From the NCBI RefSeq assembly GCF_021560015.1, contig NZ_CP073588.1, positions 3,766,501 to 3,830,500 on the forward strand: DNA of 64,000 nucleotides, read 5' to 3'. The notes under the pieces are model-generated. The model saw nothing but the letters and a program-made list of their open reading frames with translations, made no database searches and was not told where the DNA came from. The position numbers were made by a program, and so were the translations under genes. Origin of the DNA: Shewanella vesiculosa (lineage in GTDB: Bacteria; Pseudomonadota; Gammaproteobacteria; Enterobacterales; Shewanellaceae). This document shows positions 28,123 through 37,676 of the stretch, piece after piece (position 1 is the first letter of the stretch; each line of letters begins with the position of its first letter).

Positions 28123-29553
28123 ATGGCTTTTGATCCTTCATCAAGTCCACATAATCCATGCTCACGCAGTCGCGATAGATTGTCGTGGCTGAGGTGTACC
28201 TTGCGCCGCAGCCAGCAAGAAGCGGTGGCATCGTCAACCATGACAGCCACCAGTGACAACTTTTTTAATGCGTATGCGATTTTCTTAGGGGCAAGCCTAG
28301 GGCAAATGGGTTGGGTAACCGGTTTACCTCAGCTGTTTGGCGCGATAGCACAACTGTTATCCGTGTGGTTAGCGAGTCATTTTAGTCGCCGACAATTCAT
28401 TGTTGTGTGTGCAGTATTGCAAGCGGTAGTGGTGCTAGGCATGGGCGCGCTCGCGGCGTTTAGGCCTGATAATGCGGTGTGGTTATTCATTGGCTTAGCG
28501 GTGTTCTATCAAGGGTTTATTAATCTGATTCAGCCACATTGGCGTGCTTGGATGGGCATGATAGTGCCACAGCGTCGTCGCGGCGCCTTTTTTGCTTCGC
28601 GCACCCGCTTAACCATGATGGCGTCACTAAGCATATTTTTTGTTGGCGGCGGCATCTTAACCTTAACCGACTCAGTGCAGATGGCATGGCTTGGTTTTAG
28701 TTTACTGTTTTCGATTGCGGCTATGGGGCGGTTTGTATCGGCGTGGTTATTGTTGCAAATGCACGACCCAGAACCGAGGGTGGCGAAAGCATCTGGGGTA
28801 TTTGCCCAAACCTTGTATAACTTTGGTCAAGCATGGAAAGATAAAACCTTTAGGCATTACAGTTTATTTGTTGCTGGTATGCAGTGCATGGTCGCGATAT
28901 CAGCACCGTTTTTTGCGGTATATATGCTCGAAGGCTTGCTCTTTACCTACTTCGAATTTGTGTTAAGCAGCGTAGCGTCTATTTTGACTCAGTTCATCAC
29001 CTTGCGCTTTTGGGGGCGCTTTAGCGACCTATATGGCAATCGTCTGGTGATGATCATTACCAGCTGCTTAATTCCCAGTTTGCCGTTGCTGTGGTTATTC
29101 TCGGAAAATTATTTATACATTCTCGCCATTCAAGCTTTTTCGGGTTTTGCTTGGAGTGGCTTTACTTTAAGCACTGCTAATTACCTTTACGATATTCGAC
29201 CCTTTCGCAGTGACTTTGCCATCTATGCCGCCTTACAAGCTGCATTAAGCGCCGGATTTGTGTTTGTGGGAGCCATGGTCGGCGGCTCCATTGCCTCATA
29301 TTCGGAAGTGTTTTTAGTTTGGTCTGGTTTGGATACTTGGTTAAGCAGCCCAATATTTGTGGTGTTTATCGTATCAACTACCATGCGATCGCTGGTGGCA
29401 TTGTGGTTTATTCCGCGCTCGGTCGAACCCAAAATTCGCCCTAGACCTCAACTGCTGACACTTATTTTCCGTATCCGTGGTTTTAATGCCATATCGGGTG
29501 TGAGCTTAGATTGGCTAACCGTTGCCAAGAAAAAGCGCGATAAAGAGAAGTAA
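28123..29553 (+). CDS. MFS transporter of unknown substrate
   Basis: 476 aa with about 11-12 hydrophobic segments, preceded by a ~50-residue polar N-terminus. Visible: NAYAIFLGASLGQMGWVTGLPQ, PQRRRGAFFASRTRL and FWGRFSDLYGNRLVMII (MFS loop-like). It follows opgGH on the same strand after a terminator and 263 bases. No substrate can be inferred. Confidence 0.75.
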   Translation: MAFDPSSSPHNPCSRSRDRLSWLRCTLRRSQQEAVASSTMTATSDNFFNAYAIFLGASLGQMGWVTGLPQLFGAIAQLLSVWLASHFSRRQFIVVCAVLQAVVVLGMGALAAFRPDNAVWLFIGLAVFYQGFINLIQPHWRAWMGMIVPQRRRGAFFASRTRLTMMASLSIFFVGGGILTLTDSVQMAWLGFSLLFSIAAMGRFVSAWLLLQMHDPEPRVAKASGVFAQTLYNFGQAWKDKTFRHYSLFVAGMQCMVAISAPFFAVYMLEGLLFTYFEFVLSSVASILTQFITLRFWGRFSDLYGNRLVMIITSCLIPSLPLLWLFSENYLYILAIQAFSGFAWSGFTLSTANYLYDIRPFRSDFAIYAALQAALSAGFVFVGAMVGGSIASYSEVFLVWSGLDTWLSSPIFVVFIVSTTMRSLVALWFIPRSVEPKIRPRPQLLTLIFRIRGFNAISGVSLDWLTVAKKKRDKEK

Positions 29554-29638
29554 TGACCAGCCGCAAACGGTTATAAAACCGTGGTTGATGCGCGAGTGGA
29601 TCAGAGTGTATTGACGCGCTCACTTTTAATCGACAGCG

Positions 29639-30290
29639 TTACAGTCGGTAATCAAAAAACTTGCGCTTATCAGGCCCAGAAGCGTTAGCACTAATTTTAT
29701 TTGGGTGTTTATACTCATCCCAACTGGCCACATTACGGCCCATATTTAACAGTGGAAAGCTCAACTGTGGAAATTCAGTGGTATTTGGCTTAGGTAAACC
29801 GATAAATTGCAACAGCGCAGCAAAGCTACCAGTCACACTAATATCAAGAGCAATAAAGTCATCTCGCTCAGTAAAATAGTCCAGCACTTGCTGCTGGTGG
29901 CGCAGATAGCAGGCTGTTAAATGGCTATCATCAAACACATCCTCAACCTGCCATATATCAAAGCAATGGTTAAAGCTGCGTTTCATCACCGGATGAAAAC
30001 GACCCTTGTCTTTGTCTAAATGCACTAGCATTCTGCCCAGTAACATTTGCATCGACGGCAACCACTTATCTAACGGCCTATCTAAATAAACAAACTTAGC
30101 GTTGGGAAATAACCTATCTAACTGCTGATAGTCACTAAAACACGGCGCATCAGACACCGCATCGGCCAACATAAACGCCTGCTTAGTAAAGGCTTGGTGG
30201 GCAACGGTTAACCCTTGCTCAAGTAAGGCCACACTCACACTGGTTGTGCCGGTACATGGATTAGAAGGATTTATACTTAGCTGTATATGC
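29639..30290 (-). pseudogene. Sulfotransferase-family protein, N-terminus lost
   Basis: The frame runs from a stop near 30320 to 29639 without an ATG ahead of its core. It reads NPCTGTTSVSVALLEQGLTVAHQAF, where the family normally has a PAPS-binding loop like GLPRTGTTS; only TGTTS is left and the first strand is replaced by unrelated sequence. Downstream parts look intact: NAKFVYLDRPLDKWLPSM and FTERDDFIALDI. GTG 30238 could still start a 199-aa product lacking the loop. It sits where the mobile region begins, so truncation by an insertion or rearrangement is likely. Confidence 0.65.
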
Positions 30291-30590
30291 TGTATATGCT
30301 GTTATTTATGTAACCCTGTATAAATTGGTTTTAAAAAGTATATGTATGTTAAATGTCTATTTAAGAATAAAAGCCGTGAAATATTGGACATTTGACTCTA
30401 GTGACCAATAAAAACTATGATCGGTCAACTTGTTCTTGCCCCAAAGCGTGCCACGGCTCTAAGATCAGCCCTTTGTTGTCTGATAATTTGAAATACAAAA
30501 ATGTAATGGATACCAAAAAAGCAAGACCTGGCCATGAGGGATTTCAAAAATCGTTACGTGAATCAGACTTGCCTAGAGTGATTCACTAAG
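30291..30590. other. Junction stretch between truncated sulfotransferase gene and higBA
   Basis: About 300 bases with no credible gene. Contains a short tandem repeat of CTGTATATG (30281-30300). A 65-codon plus-strand open frame (30392-30589) lacks recognisable features. Confidence 0.4.
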
Positions 30591-31007
30591 CTAAAAAAAT
30601 AATGATACAGGCACACCAAAGCGCTGACTTAGTGCTTCTATGTGGTGTCGATTTAGCTTTTTTCCTCCTACGGTATTGAGTAACTTACTTACATTACTTT
30701 TTGAACCTAATTCAGGAAGATCTGCAACACCAAGACGATACTGGGACATAAGCGTTTTCAATACAGCTACACCACTGTCCAATTCGGCAATGGCTGCATT
30801 AAATTCAGCAAATTCATCAGTCTGTTCTTCCCATCGCTCAATGCTAAGTGACAACATTTCAATTAAAAAGTTGTTTGCATCGTAATCATCTATCAAGTCG
30901 TCCATTAATGCTAATGCTTGCTCGTAGTCGTCCTGAGTTTCAATGTGAGCAAGGTATGGCACTTTGGCCAATGCCTCTCTAATTTCAATACATGCAGTAG
31001 GTAGCAT
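30591..31007 (-). CDS. higA: HigA-type antitoxin with helix-turn-helix
   Basis: 138 aa from ATG 31007, chosen because AAAGGAG lies just upstream and overlaps the higB stop; an upstream in-frame ATG at 31040 would overlap higB by 29 bases. C-terminal helix-turn-helix (NVSKLLNTVGGKKLNRHHIEALSQRFGV). COG5499-type antitoxins bind and neutralise HigB and repress the operon. Toxin-first gene order, as usual for higBA. Confidence 0.83.
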   Translation of the reverse strand: MLPTACIEIREALAKVPYLAHIETQDDYEQALALMDDLIDDYDANNFLIEMLSLSIERWEEQTDEFAEFNAAIAELDSGVAVLKTLMSQYRLGVADLPELGSKSNVSKLLNTVGGKKLNRHHIEALSQRFGVPVSLFF

Positions 31008-31011
31008 ATAA

Positions 31012-31302
31012 TTACTCCTTTGTTCGACTATAGTCTGCATGGCTAACCACGTGCTTCACATACATCCTGTTATCTCGGAACTCGATGAAGGCTATAATGC
31101 GTAGATTATTACCACCTACATCAATCACCCACCATTTATCTCGATATTTAAAGTTATCCAAAGACGGAAATACTTGCCGTAAATCATCAGGATTGGTGAA
31201 TGTGCCACTGCGTAAGGTGCTGTATATTTGAACCAAGGCGTCCCTATCGTTAGGATACTTTTGGGCGGCATCATTAAATGGTTTTCTTGAAATAACGTGC
31301 AC
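31012..31302 (-). CDS. higB: HigB-family mRNA interferase toxin
   Basis: 96 aa from GTG 31302 (VHVISRKPFNDAAQKYPND), which has AGGAAA 8 bases ahead. The frame is open to TTG 31350, but that codon lies inside a palindrome likely to be the operator. Conserved HigB blocks: FPSLDNFKYRDKWWVIDVGGNNLRIIAFIEF and MYVKHVVSHADY. RelE-fold ribosome-dependent endoribonuclease. Complete, with its antitoxin 4 bases downstream; probably functional and a stabiliser of this mobile region. Confidence 0.85.
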   Translation of the reverse strand: MHVISRKPFNDAAQKYPNDRDALVQIYSTLRSGTFTNPDDLRQVFPSLDNFKYRDKWWVIDVGGNNLRIIAFIEFRDNRMYVKHVVSHADYSRTKE

Positions 31303-31338
31303 GGTCTTTTCCTGTTTTCGTCTTGGAAGATATATCAC

Positions 31339-31363
31339 AAAAGTTTCCAAAAAGGAAACTTTT
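31339..31363. promoter_or_regulatory. Palindrome upstream of higBA, probable HigA operator
   Basis: AAAAGTTTCC - AAAAA - GGAAACTTTT, perfect 10-bp arms, 37 bases before the chosen higB start. Position and symmetry fit an antitoxin-repressor site; binding by HigA is inference. Confidence 0.6.
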
Positions 31364-31483
31364 CAAATGCACGTATACGCATAACAGATATATTTAATAA
31401 GGAACTAATGAATCAGTCTGGCCCAGACTGGTTCACCCGTAGTAACCTGACATCCTATGCTCGCTTTTGGCTAGCACGCTTTT

Positions 31484-33640
31484 GTCGGATAGACGACACT
31501 TGTTACCAAGTGCCGCCCTCCTAAGAACCCAGCGTGCAACTTTCACTGCACTAGGCTCAAGCCTCCACAAAGGTATCGTTTGATACCCAGCAACTTATAA
31601 AGCAGTGAGAGCAGGTTCATTCCAAGCGTTACGAGCTTGCCTTTTCGATTTTCTCCTAGCCAAGTATTCTTGGTATTGAGGATCGAATGGTATAGCCGCA
31701 CTTCGAATTTTCACATGCCTCTCAATAGGCACTTTGGCTATTTGGAATAGATTGAATTGGCAATCCATATCCTTGACCTTCTGCCAACCGTGAAATTGCC
31801 ATTGGCCTTTTCGGTTGATGAAGTATTTAAGGGCTACCCAAGTCTTAGACTTTGTTGGGTGACGCCTTACTGCCCAGTGCCATAACGAATAGAATAGTTT
31901 GTGCCCAACATACCCGAATACTTGTTTAGCAACACAATGACGATAATAATTCGCCCACCCCCTTAGTTTCGGATTTATCAGTTTGATAAGGTCGTTAACA
32001 GGGATGGTTGCGTGCTTTTTGATGAGTTCGCGCAGGTTACTCAAGAACAACAGCGTGTTGGATTTACTCGGTTTAATGAGCAATTTTCCTTTGTACTTCC
32101 TATGATTGAACCCTAAGAAGTCAAAACCATTGCTGATGTGGGTAATATGCGTTTTCTCTTCGGAGAGTGTTAAGCCTCTTTCCGCTAAGAAATCAGCGAT
32201 CAACGGTTTGATATCGTTCTCGAGCACTTCCTTTGAAGCGCAGGTGACGACGAAATCGTCGGCGTATCCAATAAAGTTGGCTCTAGCACCCTTTTTGAGT
32301 GCTGTAGACTTTATGCGCTGCTCAAGTCCAGCAAGAGTCATTAGCATCAAGGTTGGGGATATAACCCCCCCTTGTGGCGTGCCCTCATCAGTACGATAAA
32401 ACAGCCCTTTGTCCATAAAACCAGACTTTAACCATTGTTCCAGCATACGTTTATCGATGGCGATGTTATCTATTAGCCATTGATGCCCGATTTTGTCGAA
32501 GCAGGATTTGATATCTCCCTCAAGAACCCATTGTGCTGATTTCTTTAGAGCCAAACATTTGAAGCACTGATCGACTGCGTCAGCAGTGCTACGATTTGGT
32601 CTAAATCCATAGCTGTTAGGGTCGGCAAGCGTCTCCGATATAGGCTCTAATGCAAGAAGGTGGAGCGCTTGTTGTGCTCTGTCTATCATGCATGGGATAC
32701 CAAGAGGTCTGAGTTTGCCATTCTTTTTGGGGATATAGATACGCTTGAGTGGTTTGGCTTGATATGCCTTCCTGCTCAATTGATTTACTGCTTTCATGCG
32801 GCGGGTATCTGTATTCCAGATAACACCGTCTATTCCAGGCGTTTTACTGCCTTTATTTTGTGATACACGCTTAACAGCAAGAAGTTTTGCTGAACGCGAG
32901 TGAGTCAGTATCCACTGCAACGCTTTCGCTTTACCGTGTTTCCCTTCTCGTGTTGCCTTTGCAATACGCATCTGAAGCTTTAATACAGGCGGTTCAACAG
33001 ATTTCCAGTCTATGGACTGCCATTGTTCGCTGTCAGGAGAGGCACTAATCTCTGTTGAAATCATCATTTGCGTTTCTCCTTGAATAAAGTTCTTCACATT
33101 ATCTTGCAACGGGAGACCAGTCGGAAGTGGGCTCACTTTCGTGACCAGACACAAGTCTGTATCTGCATCGTTACAATGCAGCCTTTGCTTTTTCCAACCT
33201 CCTATACCTACATCACTATCGGCCAAATCAGCTTTCCCAAAGGGAGCGATATAGGCTTACCGTGTTCCGTATGTCGCGCAATGTCAGGTTAGATGCCCGC
33301 TATAGTGCGGAGAGCGTATTGATCACGAAAGAGCATGGGGCAATCTCTTTCCAACTCTCATGCCTTTTGGCTACAGCGTATTAACCACTTCCGCTGTTTC
33401 ATCACATAACGCACCTTGCGCGGATTCACTTATGTTCATCATACTGACTACCTAGCACTCACCCAATTTGTGGTTATCAGGAGGATCGTCCTCTCACGAT
33501 TTAGATCCCAATTAGTCCATGACCAATCTTCGTTACATTGTCAGGCTCGCTACTTTATTCAGAGCCCTAGGTTCATCTGGTGATACAGATGGTTCACTCA
33601 AAAGCGGTGAACAGCGCTTCATACGACCTCACGTCGCACG
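31484..33640 (-). mobile_element. Group II intron copy 1
   Basis: Minus-strand intron of about 2.16 kb. Its 5' end at 33640 reads GTGCGACGTG, the group II start. About 570 bases of RNA domains I-IV precede the maturase gene. Domain V is readable at ~31525-31560 (GAGCC...GCAGTGAAAGTTGC... hairpin) followed by a domain VI hairpin and the end TATCCGAC at 31484. It inserts between 31483 and 33641, 116 bases beyond the integrase stop. A second, diverged copy is at 46892-49054. Confidence 0.82.
31595..33067 (-). CDS. ltrA: Group II intron reverse transcriptase/maturase, copy 1
   Basis: 490 aa from ATG 33067, picked for AAGGAG 8 bases upstream; the frame is open further back to 33226. RT domain with TPGIDGVIW, LGIPCMIDRAQQALHLLALEP, YGFRPNRS, GTPQGGVISP and the catalytic FIGYADDF; a maturase X domain follows (LRGWANYYRHCVAKQVFGYV). 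It supports intron splicing and retrohoming. No clear C-terminal endonuclease HNH. Intact, same length as copy 2. Confidence 0.93.
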   Translation of the reverse strand: MMISTEISASPDSEQWQSIDWKSVEPPVLKLQMRIAKATREGKHGKAKALQWILTHSRSAKLLAVKRVSQNKGSKTPGIDGVIWNTDTRRMKAVNQLSRKAYQAKPLKRIYIPKKNGKLRPLGIPCMIDRAQQALHLLALEPISETLADPNSYGFRPNRSTADAVDQCFKCLALKKSAQWVLEGDIKSCFDKIGHQWLIDNIAIDKRMLEQWLKSGFMDKGLFYRTDEGTPQGGVISPTLMLMTLAGLEQRIKSTALKKGARANFIGYADDFVVTCASKEVLENDIKPLIADFLAERGLTLSEEKTHITHISNGFDFLGFNHRKYKGKLLIKPSKSNTLLFLSNLRELIKKHATIPVNDLIKLINPKLRGWANYYRHCVAKQVFGYVGHKLFYSLWHWAVRRHPTKSKTWVALKYFINRKGQWQFHGWQKVKDMDCQFNLFQIAKVPIERHVKIRSAAIPFDPQYQEYLARRKSKRQARNAWNEPALTAL

Positions 33641-33756
33641 CCCCATTATGATTTAGAACAATTACTCATTCGAACTTTGTGTTTCTGTGTTTGCCTCATA
33701 TTTACTAATGCGGAAAGCAAAAGATAAGGCCCTAGTAACTTGTTTTGTAGTATGCC

Positions 33757-34716
33757 TTAAAGACTGTCAAGAGGACTTATGACCCCAGTATGATGGCCAC
33801 CAATCACATGGGTATATATCTCGGTCGTTTTGACATCACTGTGTCCCAATAACTCTTGGATGGTACGAATGTCATGGCCTTTGAGTAATAAAGATGTTGC
33901 AAATGAATGGCGGAAAGTATGGGCGGTAACGCGCTTATCTATACCACAGTTAGTGGTAGCTTGCCTTAATGCACGTGAAAAAGCCGTTGGATGAATATGG
34001 TGTCTGCACACATAGTTGTCACTTGGGTGCATACAACGGCGGCTAGCAGGAAAGAGATATTGCCAATGAAACTTAGAGGCGTTACTGCGGTATTTTCTGA
34101 TGAGAGAGATGGGCAATGAAGCAAGTCCAAAGCCATCTGACAAATCCGCCTCGTGGAGCTTTTTACCTGTTTCATTTGTGACTTTAGAACATCAATCAAT
34201 CCGTTAGGTAGCATACAAACTCGATCTTTTTGCCCTTTACCTCGGTACACAAAGATAGATTTAGTGGTTAGATCAATATCTTTTACCCTAAGTTTTAAGG
34301 CTTCCTTTAATCTTAGCCCTGAGCCAAATAGGATGGCACCAATTAAATAGTGGTAGCCTGACAAATTGCTGATGATCAGTTTTGCTTCTTCGTTAGACAA
34401 TACCTGCGGTATTCGTTTAGGGGCTTTTGCATAGGGAAATTGTAACTCATTGGGCTCAATTTTTAACACATGGCGACAAGCAAATACAATGGCACATAGA
34501 GCCTGTTTCTGGGTGCTCGCCGACACTTCGCACTCCACTGCTAAAAAACAGAGAAATTGTTCAATCAAAGCGGGGGGTTATATCAGCGCCATGACGAATA
34601 TTGCAATGTCGAATGAAATAGCGGTTCCAATAGAGGTAGGATTTTTCTGTTTGATAGCTGTAATGGCGTACCCTGATCTCTGTCCGTATAGCCTCCAAAA
34701 ATGTTAATTGCCCCAT
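33757..34716 (-). pseudogene. intI: Integron integrase (IntI), two frameshifts
   Basis: Tyrosine recombinase read in three frame segments, which join to a 319-aa protein, the normal IntI length. N-terminal MGQLTFLEAIRTEIRVRHYS starts at 34716. The frame slips at a C6 run (plus-strand G6, 34572-34577; C5 would restore it) and again at an A5 run (plus T5 near 34160; A6 would restore it). Catalytic parts are present: GSGLRLKEALKLRVKDID (first Arg), the IntI-specific insert [28 protein letters not shown] and [19 protein letters not shown] (Tyr). It integrates cassettes at attI. The two one-base indels are balanced, so the gene may be intact in reality. Confidence 0.9.
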
Positions 34717-34737
34717 AACCGTTACCTTACCAATGTA

Positions 34738-34753
34738 CTGTGTTTATATACAG
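34738..34753. promoter_or_regulatory. LexA (SOS) box before intI
   Basis: CTGTGTTTATATACAG fits the LexA consensus CTGT-N8-ACAG exactly and lies 22 bases ahead of the intI start. SOS control of integron integrases by LexA is established in Vibrio and class 1 integrons; the site here implies the same. Confidence 0.85.
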
Positions 34754-35050
34754 TTATAGTTGAAGTTGAGATAATTGCTATGAAAAAGATGCATAAATCG
34801 TTGGATTGGCGCATCGATAATACTAACTGTTAAACATTAACTCATTATTATCAATAGTTTGTAATATATATAAAAGTGCTATGCAGACCTCGTAAACACC
34901 TATGCATCTTTTTTATCTGCTAAATTGTCATATTTAACCTGTATTTTTTGTTAAATAATATATTTACAACAAACACTTACAAGTGATATTTTGACGAAGA
35001 AACTTACAAGAAAGCAGGAGGTTATCCTGCTGCTAATCAATAAGCTGTTA
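34741..35050 (+). repeat. attI: attI region, copy 1 of a 310-bp duplication
   Basis: Stretch between intI and the first cassette. It ends in AATAAGCTGTTA, where cassettes join after the G of G-TTA (35047). The whole 310 bases recur at 50093-50402; I compared them by eye and found no difference. It should also carry the cassette promoter, which I cannot place with confidence. Confidence 0.8.
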
Positions 35051-35071
35051 GTTTACAAAGGGAGTTTGGTG

Positions 35072-35677
35072 GTGTTTGAGAGTATTGCGATCTATTCAGG
35101 ATTAATTGCAACAGTCTGGATATTCATTGGTGTTAATGTAGCAAGTAGGTTTTATGCTGGTTACAGCCATTCAAAGCAATTTTGTAGTGAGTTAGGTGCG
35201 ACTGGTAGCCCAACTGAAAAATTGTCTCCTTTAATTAATAATTATCCTCTTGGTTTTCTATTTTGCTTTTTCGGTTGGTATCTGGCTCAACTCTCAAATG
35301 TTTCAACTTTAGTGAATATTGCTGGTTGGTTAGTTATAGCTCATGGTGTTGGTACATGGGTCGCCGGTTACTTCCCAATGGACGCCGATCCATTTACTAA
35401 GAATCCAACTTTTAATTGTAAGGTACATTCTTGGGCAGGTTTTATCATGTTGCTTTCATTAGTTGTAGCACCAATATTAATTGCTATCAGTCCAACAACT
35501 GAAATTATTCCATTATATTTCCGCATTTTTTCATTGATTTCTGTTGTCGCTGCTGTTTATTTTCTTTTCGCAATGGCTAAAGCTGTAAAATCCCAAAGCA
35601 ATCCTGGCATCCATCAGCGTATTTCATATGGCTTTCAGCTAATTTGGCTAAGTGCTTTTTCACTAGTATTGGCGTAA
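35072..35677 (+). CDS. Cassette gene: DUF998-type membrane protein
   Basis: 201 aa from GTG 35072, with AAAGGGAG 8 bases upstream. The frame is open back into attI (TTG 34991), but a cassette gene should start after the crossover. About six membrane segments; SHSKQFCSELGATGSPTE and YFPMDADPFT...VHSWAGFI resemble DUF998 family proteins, integral membrane proteins of unknown role. First cassette, so it should be the best expressed. Followed by an attC 6 bases after its stop. Confidence 0.75.
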   Translation: MFESIAIYSGLIATVWIFIGVNVASRFYAGYSHSKQFCSELGATGSPTEKLSPLINNYPLGFLFCFFGWYLAQLSNVSTLVNIAGWLVIAHGVGTWVAGYFPMDADPFTKNPTFNCKVHSWAGFIMLLSLVVAPILIAISPTTEIIPLYFRIFSLISVVAAVYFLFAMAKAVKSQSNPGIHQRISYGFQLIWLSAFSLVLA

Positions 35678-35682
35678 TTGTA

Positions 35683-35778
35683 AACTAACAAGCAAATTAA
35701 TCAGGACAAATAACAGTTGGTTTTTGCTCCTGCGTCGCTTATTTTAACCAACTGATATTTGCGCATTATTTGGGCGTT
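35683..35778 (+). repeat. attC: attC of the DUF998 cassette, split at its 3' end by IS1182
   Basis: Begins AACTAAC (R'') and ends GGGCGTT (R'); inside, AACAGTTGG pairs with CCAACTGAT in the imperfect palindrome typical of attC sites. The expected ...TTAGC that completes R' lies 1.87 kb away at 37648, after the IS. Confidence 0.75.
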
Positions 35779-37647
35779 GAGGCTGTAGAATTTCTCCAAA
35801 AATGACGTTTCAACGTCTTTTTCATAAATAAAGCAACTTGGTTGTTTTTTGAGCTTGTAGGGTGTCGATGCCTGTGATCTAATAGATATTATTCACCTAC
35901 AGTAAATTGTTATGGCCAACTACAAGCCTGACTTATCCTGCCAAAGTAAATTCATTCCCATCAATTTTTCAGAGCAAATTTTGCCTGGCACATTCGAGTA
36001 TGCCCTTTGTTATATTATCGAAAATAAACTCGATTTATCGGGGTTTGATGCTTGGTATCACAATGATAAAACGGGGGCGGCAGCGTATTCACCAGCAGTG
36101 ATGCTCAAAATTATTTTACTCGGGTATGCGCATGGGTTAATTAGCAGTCGACGCATTGCTAAGGCGTGTGAAAACAATATTTTGTTCATGAGCGTGTCGG
36201 GTGATGTACAGCCACATTACACATCGATAGCGGGTTTTGTGGCTAAAATGCATGAACAAATAGAACCCTTATTTACTCAAGTGCTGCTGATTTGTGATGA
36301 AGAAGGGCTCATTGGCCGCAATATGTTTGCCATCGATGGTTGTAAGTTAAAGTCAAATGCGAGCAAAGAATGGAGTGGTACATTTGATGAACTTGGCCGT
36401 AAAAAAGCAAAACTAGAACGGGCAAGTAAACGCATTATTGAGCGTCATCAAGCGCAAGATGGGTTGAGTGAAGAACTCGTCACACAAGACTTAAACCAAA
36501 AAGAAAGTTAGATAAAAGTGCGGATAAAATCACGGCATTCCTCGCATCACACCAAGAAAAATAGGCAGCCAAGGTAAGCCTGTGAAAAGCAATATCACCG
36601 ACCCTGACAGTGCAAAGATGACCACATCCAAGGGCACCATTCAAGGCTACAATGGTATTGCGATAAACGATGATAAACATCAAATTATCTTACAAGCACA
36701 AACGTGGGGTTCGGTCGGTGAGCAGCAAACACTCCAGCCAGCAGTCACGCAATTAAAACAACAACTCGATAAGCTCAATCCTGTTAACCCCTCAAGCGAG
36801 CACACCATAAAATTTACCGCAGACAGTGGCTTTAACAGTGAAGCTAATCTGGCATTTATGGCACAAAGTGGCTTTGATACCTACATCGCAGACAATCAAT
36901 TTAGAAAACGAAACCCGTTGTTTCAAGAAAGTGAAACTTACGAAACCGAGCAAGAAAAACGCAGATTAAAACGACGTAATGGCAAGCCTCGATTGTTTAC
37001 TTCAGATGATTTTCATTATGACGAAGCAACGCAAACTTGCCGATGTCCCGCAGGCAATGAAATGTGGCGAAGCGGTATTAATGTCAAAAGTTATCACCAA
37101 GAATACACTCGATTTTGCGGTTATTTAAAAGATTGTAAAACTTGTCCGTTGCAACAGCAATGCATGCGAAAACCGCCGATAAAAACGGGTCGGCAAGTGC
37201 AGTTTAAAAATGATGCCTCACGGAAAAAAACTGAGTTACACCGACAAAATGAAAGTGAAAATAGACAGCCCAATGGGGCGGCGGCAATATAGCAAACGAC
37301 TGGGCTGTATCGAACCGGTATTTGGCAATATTACGGTCAACAAAGGGATGAATAAATTGACCTTACGTGGCCAAGCCAAAGTGAATGCCCAGTGGCAACT
37401 GTACTGTCTTGTTCATAACATAGAAAAGTTGCAACAAGCGATGCACTAAGAAGGGGTAAGCCCTTTTTACCTCAAAAAACGCTTCAAACCCGCCTCAATC
37501 CCCCCCTAAAGCGCACTAAAAAAACCAACAAAACTGCATGTTAAATAATAATCTAAACAACACTAAATAATTGAATCAAAATATAAACTCAGATATTGTT
37601 TATTCATTAATCAAAATAAATTTAAAAACGAGTAATTCTACAGGCTC
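35779..37647 (+). mobile_element. IS1182-family insertion sequence
   Basis: About 1.87 kb. Terminal inverted repeats: GAGGCTGTAGAATTTCTCC at the left and, read inverted from the right end, GAGCCTGTAGAATTACTC. It sits exactly at the R' core of an attC (left flank GGGCGTT, right flank GTTAGC), so GTT is either a short duplication or part of the target. It carries one transposase gene. Confidence 0.8.
35912..37449 (+). pseudogene. IS1182-family transposase, three frameshifts
   Basis: DDE transposase read as pieces that join to ~512 aa: N-terminal MANYKPDLSCQSKFIPINF, FTADSGFNSEANLAFM, CRCPAGNEMWRSG and SPMGRRQYSKRLGCIEPVFGNI near the C-terminus. The frame shifts at three A-runs: near 36505, near 36558 (both one A short) and near 37225 (one A too many). 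All are homopolymer changes, so it may be a recent inactivation or a sequence artefact. Confidence 0.85.
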
Positions 37648-37676
37648 GTTAGCTGAAAAATATATCGAGGTAATAA

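Noticed and set aside
30392..30589. 65-codon plus-strand open frame
   Set aside because: No ribosome site, no recognisable domain, and it lies in a junction stretch.
34991..35071. Start of the first cassette gene inside attI (TTG 34991)
   Set aside because: The sequence before 35048 belongs to attI and is duplicated without this gene at 50343; a cassette gene should start after the crossover.
35912..37449. Programmed frameshifting in the IS1182 transposase
   Set aside because: Three separate shifts in A-runs, with one in the opposite direction, do not resemble a single programmed site; this family normally uses one frame.
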